In this document: positions 19,230 to 28,863 of the stretch, in pieces
How the letters are laid out: each line of letters starts with the position of its first letter
Numbering within the stretch: position 1 is the stretch's first letter
NCBI RefSeq assembly: GCF_001435095.1
Contig: NZ_AZFC01000003.1
Coordinates: 107,649-171,648 of the forward strand
Reading direction: 5' to 3'
DNA: 64,000 nucleotides
From: Levilactobacillus spicheri DSM 15429
GTDB lineage: Bacteria > Bacillota > Bacilli > Lactobacillales > Lactobacillaceae
Position numbers and translations under genes: made by a program
Notes under the pieces: generated by a model
Told to the model about the DNA's origin: nothing
The model's database searches: none
What the model saw: only the letters and a program-made list of their open reading frames with translations

Positions 19230-20471
19230 TTGGCAAAGTACGAAAACCTGATTCCCCGCTTTTTAAAGTACGTAAAGGTGAATACCCGCTCGGATCCGAA
19301 TTCGACCACGATTCCATCGAGTCCCCGCTTGACCGCCTTTGCGGAGCACTTGGTCCAGGACCTGCAGGCCATTGGCTTGACCAACGTGCACATCAACCAG
19401 CAGTCCGCGTACGTGTACGCGACTTTGCCCGCGAACACGGACAAGCCGGTCAAGAAGATTGGGTACATCTCGCACTTTGATACGGCTGACTTCAATAGTG
19501 AAAATATCCAACCGCAGATTGTGGAGAACTATGACGGTCACTCCGTGATTAAGCTGGACGCCGCCGGCAAGTACACGCTGGACCCGGCCGTGTTCCCGAA
19601 CTTAAAGAACTATGCGGGACAAACGTTGATCACCACCGACGGCAGCACGCTGTTGGGAGCCGATGACAAGTCCGGGGTCGCCGAAATCATGGCGGCCATG
19701 GAATACCTGCTGGCACACCCGGAGATCAAGCACGGGGAAATCGAGATTGGCCTGGGGCCCGACGAAGAAATCGGGACCGGGGCCGACCACTTCGACGTCG
19801 CCGACTTTGGTGCCGACATCGCCTACACGGTCGACGGGGGGCCGTTAGGACAGTTGGAATACGAGACCTTTAACGCCGCCAACGCCCAGGTCACTGTGAC
19901 CGGGACCAACGTGCACCCGGCCGAAGCCAAGGGGGTCATGGTCAACGCGTCGCAGGTGGCCATGGACTTCCACGCCGCGCTGCCCGAGCACGACCGGCCG
20001 GAAAACACCGAGGGCCGCGAGGGCTTCTTCCACCTCTACAGCATGACCGGTGACGTGGACACCGCCCACCTGAGTTACATCATCCGGGACCACGACCGGG
20101 ACATCTTCGAAGATCGGAAGAAGTTGTTCCAAGGAGTGGCCGACCAGATGAACCAGGCCTTTGGGAGCGACCGGGTCCAGGTGACCATCAAGGACCAGTA
20201 CTACAACATGCGGGAGGTCATCGAAAAGGACATGACCGTGGTCGACCTGGCCAAGCAGGCGTTGGAGGACCTCGACATCAAGCCGCTGATCTTCCCCGTT
20301 CGTGGGGGGACCGATGGCTCCAAGATCTCCTTCATGGGCTTGCCGACGCCGAACCTGTTTGCCGGCGGGGAGAACATGCACGGGCGTTTCGAGTACGTCT
20401 CCGAGCAGACCATGGAACGGGCGACCGACGTACTGATCAAGATCGTCGAACTCGCGGAACAACAGGCTTAA
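19230..20471 (+). CDS. pepT: Peptidase T (tripeptidase)
   Basis: PepT is a cytoplasmic dizinc tripeptidase of the M20B family. The 413-residue protein has the metal motifs [27 protein letters not shown] and the C-terminal [10 protein letters not shown] and [10 protein letters not shown]. The start codon is TTG 19230, about 10 bases after GAGGAG; no ATG gives a full-length N-terminus starting before [14 protein letters not shown]. The gene stands alone between the Nif3 gene and clpB. Confidence 0.95.
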   Translation: MAKYENLIPRFLKYVKVNTRSDPNSTTIPSSPRLTAFAEHLVQDLQAIGLTNVHINQQSAYVYATLPANTDKPVKKIGYISHFDTADFNSENIQPQIVENYDGHSVIKLDAAGKYTLDPAVFPNLKNYAGQTLITTDGSTLLGADDKSGVAEIMAAMEYLLAHPEIKHGEIEIGLGPDEEIGTGADHFDVADFGADIAYTVDGGPLGQLEYETFNAANAQVTVTGTNVHPAEAKGVMVNASQVAMDFHAALPEHDRPENTEGREGFFHLYSMTGDVDTAHLSYIIRDHDRDIFEDRKKLFQGVADQMNQAFGSDRVQVTIKDQYYNMREVIEKDMTVVDLAKQALEDLDIKPLIFPVRGGTDGSKISFMGLPTPNLFAGGENMHGRFEYVSEQTMERATDVLIKIVELAEQQA

Positions 20472-20478
20472 ATTAATT

Positions 20479-20495
20479 AGTCAAAATTGGTCAAA
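20479..20495 (+). promoter_or_regulatory. CtsR-type operator before clpB
   Basis: AGTCAAA-ATT-GGTCAAA matches the CtsR direct-repeat operator (RGTCAAA, 3-base spacer, RGTCAAA) except that the spacer's middle base is T rather than A. It lies just upstream of the clpB -35 hexamer. Confidence 0.85.
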
Positions 20496-20500
20496 TTATT

Positions 20501-20528
20501 TTGAATTTGGTCCGGAATCAGTTAGAAT
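20501..20528 (+). promoter_or_regulatory. Sigma-A promoter of clpB
   Basis: TTGAAT (20501-20506), a 16-base spacer and TAGAAT (20523-20528), immediately downstream of the CtsR-type site. Confidence 0.7.
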
Positions 20529-20614
20529 ATGAGTGAAAATTGAGGTAGACCTTGGTTTGCCTCTTTTTTGTCCCTTAAATATGGAAAATCTCAATAACGA
20601 ACGGAGGACGACTC

Positions 20615-23227
20615 TTGAATCCAGAAAAATTTACCCAGGCGTTAACCGACGCCTTAGCCGAAGCACAACAGATTGCCATGACCCGGCGTCACCAAGCCGT
20701 GACCGTGGCCCATCTTTTTAAATTCTTGATCCAGCCGGGAGAGCTCGCACGACAACTCTTCACGAACGCGGGGATCATCGTGGCAGATTTGGACGCGGAG
20801 CTTGACCGGGAACTGGACGGGATTAGCACCGTCACGGGTAGCGGCGTGCAGTACGGCCAGGAATTCTCCCGCAACCTGACCGACCTGCTCCAACACGCCG
20901 ATCAGGTCCGGGCCGGCTATAACGACGACTTCATCGCGATCGACGCGGTGACCATCGCGCTCCTACAACTGAGCGGGGAGACCTTGACGGACTACCTGAA
21001 GCAGCAGGGCCTGACCGAAAAGAAGATGCGGCAGGTCGTGGACCAGGTTCGCGGCGGCGAACGGGTCACCTCGAAGAACCAAGAAGACCAGTACCAGGCC
21101 CTGGAGAAGTACGGGACCGACTTGGTCAAGGCCATGCGCAGCGGGAAGATCGACCCAATCATCGGCCGGGATGACGAGATCTTATCGGTCATTCGGATCC
21201 TGTCCCGCAAGACCAAGAACAACCCCGTGCTGATCGGGGAACCCGGTGTGGGGAAGACGGCGATCGTCGAGGGCCTGGCGCAACGGATCGTCCGGGGCGA
21301 CGTGCCCGATAACCTCAAGGACAAGACCATCTTTAACCTCGACATGGGCTCCCTCATCGCCGGGGCCAAGTACCGCGGTGAGTTCGAGGAACGGTTGAAG
21401 GCCGTCTTGAAGGAGGTCACTAAGAGCGAGGGTCAGATCATCATGTTCATTGATGAGATCCACAACATCGTGGGCGCCGGGAAGGCCGAAGGCAGTATGG
21501 ACGCCGGCAACCTGCTGAAGCCCATGCTGGCGCGCGGAGAGCTGCACCTGATCGGGGCCACCACGACGGACGAGTACCGCAAGTACCTGGAGCAGGATAA
21601 GGCGCTTGCCCGGCGGTTCCAACGGGTTCAGGTCGCTGAACCCAGCATCGAGGACACCATCACGATCTTACGGGGGTTGCGCGAGCGCTTCGAGATCCAT
21701 CACGGGGTGCGCATTCACGATAACGCGCTGGTCGCGGCGGCCAAGCTGTCCGACCGGTACCTGACTGACCGGTTCTTGCCGGATAAGGCGATCGACCTGG
21801 TGGACGAGGCCTCGGCGTCGATTCGTGTCGAGATGAACTCCGCACCGACCGAATTGGACCAGTCGCGGCGGCAACTGATGCGGATGCAGGTGGAGCAGAC
21901 CGCCCTGAAGCAGGAGACCGATGCCGCGTCGCAGGCTCGCCTCAAGGAACTGCAAAAGGACCTGGCGAACACCAAGGAAAAGGTCGACCAGCTGAGTGCC
22001 CGCTGGAACGATGAAAAGGCCGCGATTAAACGGCTGGGCGATCAGAAGACCGCCATCGACAAGGCTAAGCGCGACTTGGCCAACGCCGAGAGTCAGTACG
22101 ACCTGAATAAGGCCGCCGAGTTACAGCACGGCACGATTCCCCAGTTGGAAAAGGAGTTGGCCGACCTGGAGCAGCAGGATCAACAGCAGCATTGGCTGGT
22201 CTCCGAATCCGTAACGGCCAACGAAATCGCGGCGGTCGTCAGCCGGATGACCGGGATTCCCGTGACCAAGCTGGTCCAGGGAGAACGGGAGAAGCTCTTG
22301 CAGCTGAGTGACCGGCTGCACGACCGGGTCGTGGGGCAGGACCAAGCGGTCAACGCCGTGGCGGATGCCGTGTTGCGGTCGCGGGCGGGCCTACAGGATC
22401 CGACCAAGCCACTCGGGTCGTTCTTGTTCCTGGGCCCGACCGGGGTCGGGAAGACCGAGCTGGCCAAGGCACTGGCCGAGAACCTCTTCGACAGCGAGGA
22501 CCACATGGTGCGGATCGACATGAGTGAGTACATGGAAAAGGAATCCGTTTCCCGCTTAGTCGGGGCGGCGCCGGGATACGTCGGCTACGAAGAGGGTGGC
22601 CAACTGACCGAGGCCGTGCGGCGCAACCCGTACACCATCGTGCTGTTCGATGAGGTCGAGAAGGCCCACCCGGACGTCTTTAATCTATTGCTTCAGGTGC
22701 TCGACGACGGGCGCTTGACCGACAGCCAGGGCCGGACCGTGGACTTTAAGAACACGATCCTGATCATGACCTCGAACCTGGGCTCCGACGTGCTCTTGAA
22801 CGGGACGAACGAGCAGGGGCAGATCACCCCTGAGGCCCAAAAGCAGGTCGCGCAACTCTTGCAGACCCACTTCCGGCCCGAATTCTTGAACCGAATCGAC
22901 GAGACCATCATGTTCACGCCGCTGAGCTTAGCCGACGTGCAACAGATCGTGGTCAAGCTGGTCGCCCACCTCGCGACCCGGCTGCACGAGCAACAACTCG
23001 ACCTGACCATCACGCCGGCCGCCCAGGCGTGGATCGCCAAGGCCGGATACTTGCCAGCTTACGGAGCCCGGCCACTCCAACGGTTCATCACCACCCACGT
23101 GGAGACGCCGCTGGCCAAGCTGCTGATTGCCGGGAAGATTCCGGCGCATAGCCTGATCACGATTGACGTGGCGGATGACCAGTTAACGTTTACCCACGCA
23201 TTACAAGCACCGGCCACACCGGCCTAA
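20615..23227 (+). CDS. clpB: Disaggregase chaperone ClpB
   Basis: ClpB is a hexameric Hsp100 that rescues aggregated proteins with DnaK. The 870-residue product has an N-terminal Clp_N repeat domain (1-145). The first AAA+ module has Walker A GEPGVGKT at 208-215, a long middle coiled-coil domain lies at about 400-540, and the second AAA+ module has GPTGVGKT at 607-614. There is no N-terminal zinc finger (against ClpE), and the long M-domain favours ClpB over ClpC. The start is TTG 20615, preceded by GGAGGACG. The CtsR-type operator upstream implies heat and stress induction. Confidence 0.95.
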   Translation: MNPEKFTQALTDALAEAQQIAMTRRHQAVTVAHLFKFLIQPGELARQLFTNAGIIVADLDAELDRELDGISTVTGSGVQYGQEFSRNLTDLLQHADQVRAGYNDDFIAIDAVTIALLQLSGETLTDYLKQQGLTEKKMRQVVDQVRGGERVTSKNQEDQYQALEKYGTDLVKAMRSGKIDPIIGRDDEILSVIRILSRKTKNNPVLIGEPGVGKTAIVEGLAQRIVRGDVPDNLKDKTIFNLDMGSLIAGAKYRGEFEERLKAVLKEVTKSEGQIIMFIDEIHNIVGAGKAEGSMDAGNLLKPMLARGELHLIGATTTDEYRKYLEQDKALARRFQRVQVAEPSIEDTITILRGLRERFEIHHGVRIHDNALVAAAKLSDRYLTDRFLPDKAIDLVDEASASIRVEMNSAPTELDQSRRQLMRMQVEQTALKQETDAASQARLKELQKDLANTKEKVDQLSARWNDEKAAIKRLGDQKTAIDKAKRDLANAESQYDLNKAAELQHGTIPQLEKELADLEQQDQQQHWLVSESVTANEIAAVVSRMTGIPVTKLVQGEREKLLQLSDRLHDRVVGQDQAVNAVADAVLRSRAGLQDPTKPLGSFLFLGPTGVGKTELAKALAENLFDSEDHMVRIDMSEYMEKESVSRLVGAAPGYVGYEEGGQLTEAVRRNPYTIVLFDEVEKAHPDVFNLLLQVLDDGRLTDSQGRTVDFKNTILIMTSNLGSDVLLNGTNEQGQITPEAQKQVAQLLQTHFRPEFLNRIDETIMFTPLSLADVQQIVVKLVAHLATRLHEQQLDLTITPAAQAWIAKAGYLPAYGARPLQRFITTHVETPLAKLLIAGKIPAHSLITIDVADDQLTFTHALQAPATPA

Positions 23228-23241
23228 AGCGGTGCCAACAG

Positions 23242-23270
23242 GTCGCCTTTCGGTGGAAGGGCGGCTTTTT
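23242..23270 (+). terminator. Intrinsic terminator after clpB
   Basis: GTCGCCTTTC pairs with GAAGGGCGGC (two G-U pairs at least) around GGTG, followed by TTTTT. Confidence 0.75.
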
Positions 23271-23386
23271 GTTTGGCCGGGGGAAGTTGTATAATGGGGC
23301 CATTGATGAAGAAAATCGAGTGGGCCGCTAGCGGTCGGCATCTTTCCGGCCAGGCCCGCCACACTGACGAAAAAAGGACGGTTACC

Positions 23387-24211
23387 ATGATTCAAGACAT
23401 TGCACCCCACCATTTCGATAACACCTACGCCCATAAACGCGCACCCCAGGCCACGGATTACGTGATTGTGTATGACCAACGGCACGTTTTGTTGACCGCG
23501 GCGCAGCAGTTGCCCCGCTACCGCGATGTCCAGCACCTGTGGTCGACGGGGGCCAACCGGTTGACCTATCTATTTGCCATCGATCAGACGGGGTTCTTTC
23601 TGCTGAGTGGCCCGGTCCCGGTTCCCCGTGGCTGGGCCCTCGCCCCCGATAACGTCTTTCGCCAGTTGACCCCGGATTACCTGGCGTTCGCCGGGACCGT
23701 GGCCGTTCACCTGGGAGAATGGTACGCGCAGAATCAGTTCTGTGGCGCCTGCGGCCATCGGCTAGAACCGGTGGCCACGGACCGGGCGCTACGGTGTCCC
23801 AACTGTCACCGGACGGTCTTTCCCCGCATCTCACCGGCCATCATCGTGGGCGTGACGCAGGGGGACCAGTTGCTGCTGACCCGCTTCTTAACGGGCTACC
23901 AGAAGCACACCCTGATCTCGGGCTACACGGAGATCGGGGAGACCCTGGAGGACACGGTTCGCCGCGAGGTACACGAGGAGGTCGGGCTGGCTGTCGAGCG
24001 GTTGCGCTACTTCGGCAGCCAGCCGTGGGGCCTATCGGGTTCGCTACTAGCGGGGTTCTTTGCGGATCTCGACCACGCGGCGGCGATTACGCTGGAACAC
24101 GACGAATTGGCGGAAGCCCGCTGGTACCGGCGCGACGAGCTGCCCCACGATGACGGGACCCGGTCGCTGACCTGGCAGATGATCGAGGCCTTTCGGCAGG
24201 GGAAGGCTTAA
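23387..24211 (+). CDS. nudC: NAD(+) diphosphatase, NudC-type Nudix hydrolase
   Basis: NudC cleaves NAD(H) to NMN and AMP and can remove NAD caps from RNA. The 274-residue product has the central zinc ribbon (CGACG then CPNCH, about residues 120-145), the Nudix box GYTEIGETLEDTVRREVHEE at about 183-202 and the NudC signature SQPWG near residue 215, here SQPWGLSGS instead of the common SQPWPFPxS. The start is taken as ATG 23387, after AAGGACGGTT; a frame opening at 23273 is in the upstream terminator. Specific substrate preference is inferred. Confidence 0.85.
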   Translation: MIQDIAPHHFDNTYAHKRAPQATDYVIVYDQRHVLLTAAQQLPRYRDVQHLWSTGANRLTYLFAIDQTGFFLLSGPVPVPRGWALAPDNVFRQLTPDYLAFAGTVAVHLGEWYAQNQFCGACGHRLEPVATDRALRCPNCHRTVFPRISPAIIVGVTQGDQLLLTRFLTGYQKHTLISGYTEIGETLEDTVRREVHEEVGLAVERLRYFGSQPWGLSGSLLAGFFADLDHAAAITLEHDELAEARWYRRDELPHDDGTRSLTWQMIEAFRQGKA

Positions 24212-24293
24212 GCGCGGCAAAAGCGCTGGACGCAATCCTGACGATAGCCGTTATCCCGCCACCGTTTTCTGATGACCTAGCCGGACGGGTTAG

Positions 24294-24342
24294 AACAGAA
24301 AGGAAGTTCTCACCTGCTTGAGAAGTTCCTTTCTGTTTTTTA
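24294..24342 (+). terminator. Intrinsic terminator before dnaE
   Basis: AACAGAAAGGAAGTTCTC pairs with GAGAAGTTCCTTTCTGTT, followed by a T run. This is one of the longest stems in the window. Confidence 0.9.
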
Positions 24343-24462
24343 AAATCCGGGTGATGCTTAAATGAGAATCTTTGAAAAAAGGCTTGGAACAGACGTTCGT
24401 TATCCCGGCTTTCTCGGGAACGTCTGGTATAATAATGACAGTGAAAAGAAGGGGGAAGCAAC

Positions 24463-27400
24463 GTGTTTGTTCCATTACAGGTCCTGAGCACCTACAGTCT
24501 GTTACAGAGTACGAACCGCATCGATGAGTTGGTGCAAACGGCCCAGCAACGGGGCTATACCGCGCTGGCCCTGACCGATAAGAACGTGATGTACGGGACG
24601 GTGGCCTTCTATAACGCCTGCCAACGGGTCGGCATCAAGCCGTTACTGGGCCTGACGTTGACCGCGCAGGGCGTGGTCACGCAGGGACCGGGGATGGACT
24701 GGGTGCTGATTGCCCGGGACTTCACCGGGTACCAGCAACTGATGCAGCTGACCACGGCCTATCAGGTCGGCCAGCGGCCGGTCGATCTGGCCCAACAGAC
24801 GGCGAACCTGAGTCATCTGGACGTGATTGCGCCGCTGAACAGTGAGGTCCATCAGCTGCTGTCGGCCGGGGATGTACCGGCGGCCGTTAAGGTGGTCCAG
24901 CAGGTGCAACGCTGGGCGCCGTACCACGTCTACCTGGGAATCGCGCCGGAAGTGGCTGCGACGCAGCAGTCGCAATTGCGGACCGTGGCCCAACAGACCC
25001 ACGCCCCGCTGATTGCCCTAAACCCGGTCGAGTATCTGAACCGGGAGGACCACTTTGCGGTGACCGTTTTGCGGGCCATCGCGGCGGGCACCACAATCGA
25101 CGACCCCGCCACGGCCCAGCAGACGTTGGGAGCTCACTGGCTACGACCGGCGGCGGAACAGGCTGCCCGGTACACTGGTGATCTAGCGGCGGCGGCCAGC
25201 GCCACGGCGCAACTGGCGGCGGCGACCGACGTGACGTTGAAGTTTCAACAGCCTCAGCTGCCCCATTTTCCGACGCCGGCGGGTAAATCCTCGCAGGCGT
25301 ATCTCCGTGAGCTGTGTACTCAGGGGCTGCAACGCCGCCTCCAGGCCTTGCCCAACGCCGATCCGGCGGCGTACCAGCAACGGCTCGACCACGAGCTCGG
25401 GGTCATCCACCGGATGGGGTTTGACGACTACTTTTTGATTGTGTGGGACGTCATGAACTTCGCCCACCGCGCGCGGATTCAGACCGGGCCCGGGCGGGGA
25501 TCGGCCGCCGGGTCCCTGGTGGCCTATGTCCTGGCCATCACCGAAGTGGACCCGTTGACCTACCACCTGCTCTTCGAACGGTTCCTGAACGAGGAACGGG
25601 CCCAGATGCCCGATATCGACCTGGACATTCCCGATGACCGGCGGGGCGAGGTGCTCCAGTACGTCCACGATAAGTATGGCCACACCCGGGTCGCCCAGAT
25701 CATTACCTTTGGTACGTTGGCCGCCAAGGCCGCCCTGCGGGACGTGGGGCGGGTCCTGGGGGTCAGCCCCTACGAGATGAGTGACTGGAGTGCGGCCATC
25801 CCTAATCAGCTCCACGTGACGCTGAAGGCGGCCTATGAGCAGTCGCAGCGGCTGCGGAACCTGGTGGCCGACAGCGACCGGAACCGCTTGTTGTTCACCA
25901 CGGCCCAAGCACTCGAGGGCTTGCCCCGCAACTACTCGACCCACGCCGCGGGGATTGTCTTGAGTCAGGGCGACCTGACCGACCTGGTGCCCCTGCAACC
26001 CGGGAGCGAGGATCTGCTGATGACCCAGTACCCCAAGGACACCGTCGAAGCCGTGGGACTGCTGAAGATGGACTTTTTAGGACTGCGTAACCTGAGCATC
26101 CTGGCAAACGCGCTCCGGCTGGTCAAAGCCCAAACGGGACAAGCGTTGGACCTGAACGCCATTGATTTAAACGATCCAGCGACCTTGAAGCTGTTTGCTC
26201 AGGGCGAGACCAACGGGGTGTTTCAGTTCGAATCGGCTGGGATCAAGCGGGTCTTGCGGCAACTCCAGCCCGATAGCTTTGAATTGGTCGCCGCGGTCAA
26301 CGCCCTGTACCGCCCGGGGCCGATGGAAAACATCGACACCTTCGTGAAGCGCAAACGCGGCCAGGAACCCGTGAGTTATCCGGCCGCGGCCCTTGAGCCG
26401 ATCCTGGGCCCGACCTACGGCATCCTGGTCTATCAGGAACAGGTCATGCAGGTGGCCTCCGTGATGGGGGGCTTCACCCTGGGGCAAGCCGACCTGCTCC
26501 GGCGGGCCATGAGTAAGAAGAAAAAGCAGACCATGGACGCCATGCAGCGCCAATTCGTCAGCGGCGCTCGGAAGCTGGGCTACGATCAGGCGGTCGCACA
26601 GCGCGTCTTCACCTACATGGACCGGTTCGCCAACTACGGGTTCAACCGGTCCCATGCCGTGGCCTACAGTAAGCTGGCCTTTCAACTGGCCTACTTAAAG
26701 GCGCACTATCCGGGCCCGTTCTACGCCGCCTTGCTGAACTCCGTGATCAACGTGCCCACGAAGACCAAGCTGTACCTGACGGAAGCCAAACGGCACGGGG
26801 TCACGATCCTGCCGCCGGACATCAACCGCTCGACGGCGTACTTTAATCTGCGGCAATCGGCGATCATCTTTGGCCTGAGCTCCATCAAGGGCGTGCGGCG
26901 GGACTTCCTGCGTGACGTCTTGGCCGATCGCCGGGAGAACGGGCCCTACCAGAATCTGCACCAGTTCTTGGAGCGGATCGACCCCAAGTATCGTAAGGCC
27001 GACCTGCTAGATGCGTTGGTCTACGCGGGCGCCTTCGACCACTTTGGGTATAACCGCGCGGAGCTCATCGCCGCGATTCCCGAGTTCTTGAGCAGTGTCG
27101 AGCTGTCGGGCAGTAACGTCGAACTATTCGCGGCGCTGGCCCCCAAGGTCAAGCCGCGGGCCGACCTTGACCTGATGACCAAGTTGACCAAGGAAGAGGC
27201 CGTCTTAGGGGCCTATCTGTCGGGGCATCCAGTCGAACAGTACCGGGACCTGGCCACCCGGCTCCACGCCCAACCCATCAGTGAGCTGGGGACCGTGAAC
27301 CGGGTCTGCCTGGTAGCTTACGTGACGGCCATTCGCACGATCCGTACGAAGCGGGGGGAACCCATGGCGTTCCTCACGGTCAGCGACGAGTCGGCCGAGG

Positions 27401-27792
27401 TGCGGGTCACCGTCTTTCCGAACCAGTACCGCCGCGCGGCCGACTGGCTCAAGACGGACCAGGTCGTGGTGCTGCGGGGCAAGGTCGAGCGGGACCGCGG
27501 CTTACAGGTCGTTGCCGACCAGCTGGAGATGGCGCCGGCGCCGACCACGTTACCCGCCGGTGACCGGTGGTTCGTGCGGGTCGATGGCGACCATGACAGT
27601 CGGGCCATCGCCCAGAGCCTGGCCCAATTTCTGACCCAGCACCCGGGTCCCGTCCCGGTCATCGTGTACCAGCCGCAAACGGACCAGAAGCGGGTCTTGC
27701 CCCAGCAGCAATGGCTACCGGCCGATGAGCGGCTCCAGCCGTTGCTCGAACAGCTGATGGGGACGGGCAACGTCGTTTTTAAACATGGATAG
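24463..27792 (+). CDS. dnaE: DNA polymerase III alpha subunit DnaE
   Basis: DnaE is the second replicative-type polymerase of Firmicutes and extends primers before PolC takes over. The 1109-residue protein has an N-terminal PHP domain whose metal histidines look degraded (LQVLSTYSLL replaces the usual H-x-H-S-x-YSLL). The polymerase core carries the catalytic acidic motif PDIDLDIPDDRR at about residues 384-395. The thumb and finger regions follow, then a tandem HhH area and an OB domain (VCLVAYVTAI onward, near 945). The start is GTG 24463 after GAAGGGGGAA; a TATAAT lies at about 24428. Confidence 0.96.
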   Translation: MFVPLQVLSTYSLLQSTNRIDELVQTAQQRGYTALALTDKNVMYGTVAFYNACQRVGIKPLLGLTLTAQGVVTQGPGMDWVLIARDFTGYQQLMQLTTAYQVGQRPVDLAQQTANLSHLDVIAPLNSEVHQLLSAGDVPAAVKVVQQVQRWAPYHVYLGIAPEVAATQQSQLRTVAQQTHAPLIALNPVEYLNREDHFAVTVLRAIAAGTTIDDPATAQQTLGAHWLRPAAEQAARYTGDLAAAASATAQLAAATDVTLKFQQPQLPHFPTPAGKSSQAYLRELCTQGLQRRLQALPNADPAAYQQRLDHELGVIHRMGFDDYFLIVWDVMNFAHRARIQTGPGRGSAAGSLVAYVLAITEVDPLTYHLLFERFLNEERAQMPDIDLDIPDDRRGEVLQYVHDKYGHTRVAQIITFGTLAAKAALRDVGRVLGVSPYEMSDWSAAIPNQLHVTLKAAYEQSQRLRNLVADSDRNRLLFTTAQALEGLPRNYSTHAAGIVLSQGDLTDLVPLQPGSEDLLMTQYPKDTVEAVGLLKMDFLGLRNLSILANALRLVKAQTGQALDLNAIDLNDPATLKLFAQGETNGVFQFESAGIKRVLRQLQPDSFELVAAVNALYRPGPMENIDTFVKRKRGQEPVSYPAAALEPILGPTYGILVYQEQVMQVASVMGGFTLGQADLLRRAMSKKKKQTMDAMQRQFVSGARKLGYDQAVAQRVFTYMDRFANYGFNRSHAVAYSKLAFQLAYLKAHYPGPFYAALLNSVINVPTKTKLYLTEAKRHGVTILPPDINRSTAYFNLRQSAIIFGLSSIKGVRRDFLRDVLADRRENGPYQNLHQFLERIDPKYRKADLLDALVYAGAFDHFGYNRAELIAAIPEFLSSVELSGSNVELFAALAPKVKPRADLDLMTKLTKEEAVLGAYLSGHPVEQYRDLATRLHAQPISELGTVNRVCLVAYVTAIRTIRTKRGEPMAFLTVSDESAEVRVTVFPNQYRRAADWLKTDQVVVLRGKVERDRGLQVVADQLEMAPAPTTLPAGDRWFVRVDGDHDSRAIAQSLAQFLTQHPGPVPVIVYQPQTDQKRVLPQQQWLPADERLQPLLEQLMGTGNVVFKHG

Positions 27793-27886
27793 ACCAATTA
27801 TTTCAAAAATGCCTCTAGACTATTTATATCGGCTCTAGTATTATATATACCAATGAGCGATATTACTTAATCTGGAGGTCTTTTTT

Positions 27887-28624
27887 ATGCAATTGAACGT
27901 GAAGGTTTATTCCGATGGGGCGGAACTGTCCGCCATGAAGCAGGTCGCAGCCCAAGGATTGGTCCAGGGCTTTACCACCAACCCCAGTCTGATGAAGGCG
28001 GCGGGAATCACCGATTACCTGGCCTTTGCCCGCGAGGCGGTCGCGACGTTCCCGGATCAATCGATCAGCTTTGAGGTCTTTGCGAACCAGCCCGAGCAGA
28101 TGCTCAAGGAAGCGCTGGTCCTGTCACACCTGGGCCAGCACGTGGCCGTGAAGGTGCCCATTATCCGGGCGACCGGTGAGGACAACACGGCGGTCATCAG
28201 CAAGCTGTCGCAGGCCGGGGTCCAGGTCAACGTCACGGCGATCACCACGCTGACGCAGGTCAAGCAGGCCGTGGACGCGTTAGACCCCGCGGTCGGCGGC
28301 ATCGTCTCCGTCTTCGCGGGCCGTATCGCGGATACCGGCGTGGATCCGTTACCCCTGATGCGCCAGGCGGCCGACCTGTGTCACACCAAGGCCGGGGTCG
28401 AGCTCCTCTGGGCCAGCACCCGTGAAGTTTTTAACATTGTGCAGGCCGACCGAATGGGCTGCGACATTATTACCGTGCCGCCCAAGATTTTGGGGAAGCT
28501 CAGTAAGTTCGGGAAGGACGCATTTCAGGTTTCAATCGATACGGTGAAGACCTTCGATCAGGATATCGCCGAACTCGGTTTTTCGATTCCGACCACGTCA
28601 CTTCAGTCCACACCAATTGATTAA
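27887..28624 (+). CDS. Transaldolase / fructose-6-phosphate aldolase family protein
   Basis: A 245-residue class I aldolase of the TalC/FSA-type short transaldolase family. The N-terminus has the pattern VKVYSDGAEL..GFTTNPSLMKAAG, and the Schiff-base lysine is likely the K in VAVKVPI (about residue 90). VNVTAITTLTQ and SVFAGRIADTG are also standard. It sits between dnaE and pyk, where many lactobacilli carry pfkA. Two CTCTAG copies 20 bases apart (27813, 27833) precede an A/T-rich -10-like stretch and may be regulatory. It could serve the pentose phosphate or phosphoketolase route; whether it acts as transaldolase or aldolase is not decidable here. Confidence 0.85.
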   Translation: MQLNVKVYSDGAELSAMKQVAAQGLVQGFTTNPSLMKAAGITDYLAFAREAVATFPDQSISFEVFANQPEQMLKEALVLSHLGQHVAVKVPIIRATGEDNTAVISKLSQAGVQVNVTAITTLTQVKQAVDALDPAVGGIVSVFAGRIADTGVDPLPLMRQAADLCHTKAGVELLWASTREVFNIVQADRMGCDIITVPPKILGKLSKFGKDAFQVSIDTVKTFDQDIAELGFSIPTTSLQSTPID

Positions 28625-28686
28625 AACGTACCGTTAACATTAGAAATTAGTTAACAAAAAAGCCGACCGGGGATGAAAAAGGTTAC

Positions 28687-28701
28687 AGAAAACGCTTACT
28701 T
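28687..28701. promoter_or_regulatory. cre-like site upstream of pyk
   Basis: Read on the minus strand the sequence is AAGTAAGCGTTTTCT, one mismatch from the catabolite-responsive element WTGNAANCGNWNNCW. It lies about 160 bases before pyk and suggests CcpA control. Confidence 0.6.
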
Positions 28702-28863
28702 TGGGAATTCGAGAACAAACTCCCCAAAATTCGACAAACATAGCAGACATAAATTTTTAAAAGTGCTAAAATACTTTTGGAATCAAATTTGTGCCGAAGT
28801 TTTGGCTTGCCGAATTTTCGGTGGGTCGTGTTTCGTGCCAATTCTAAAGGAGAGATTTTTCTA

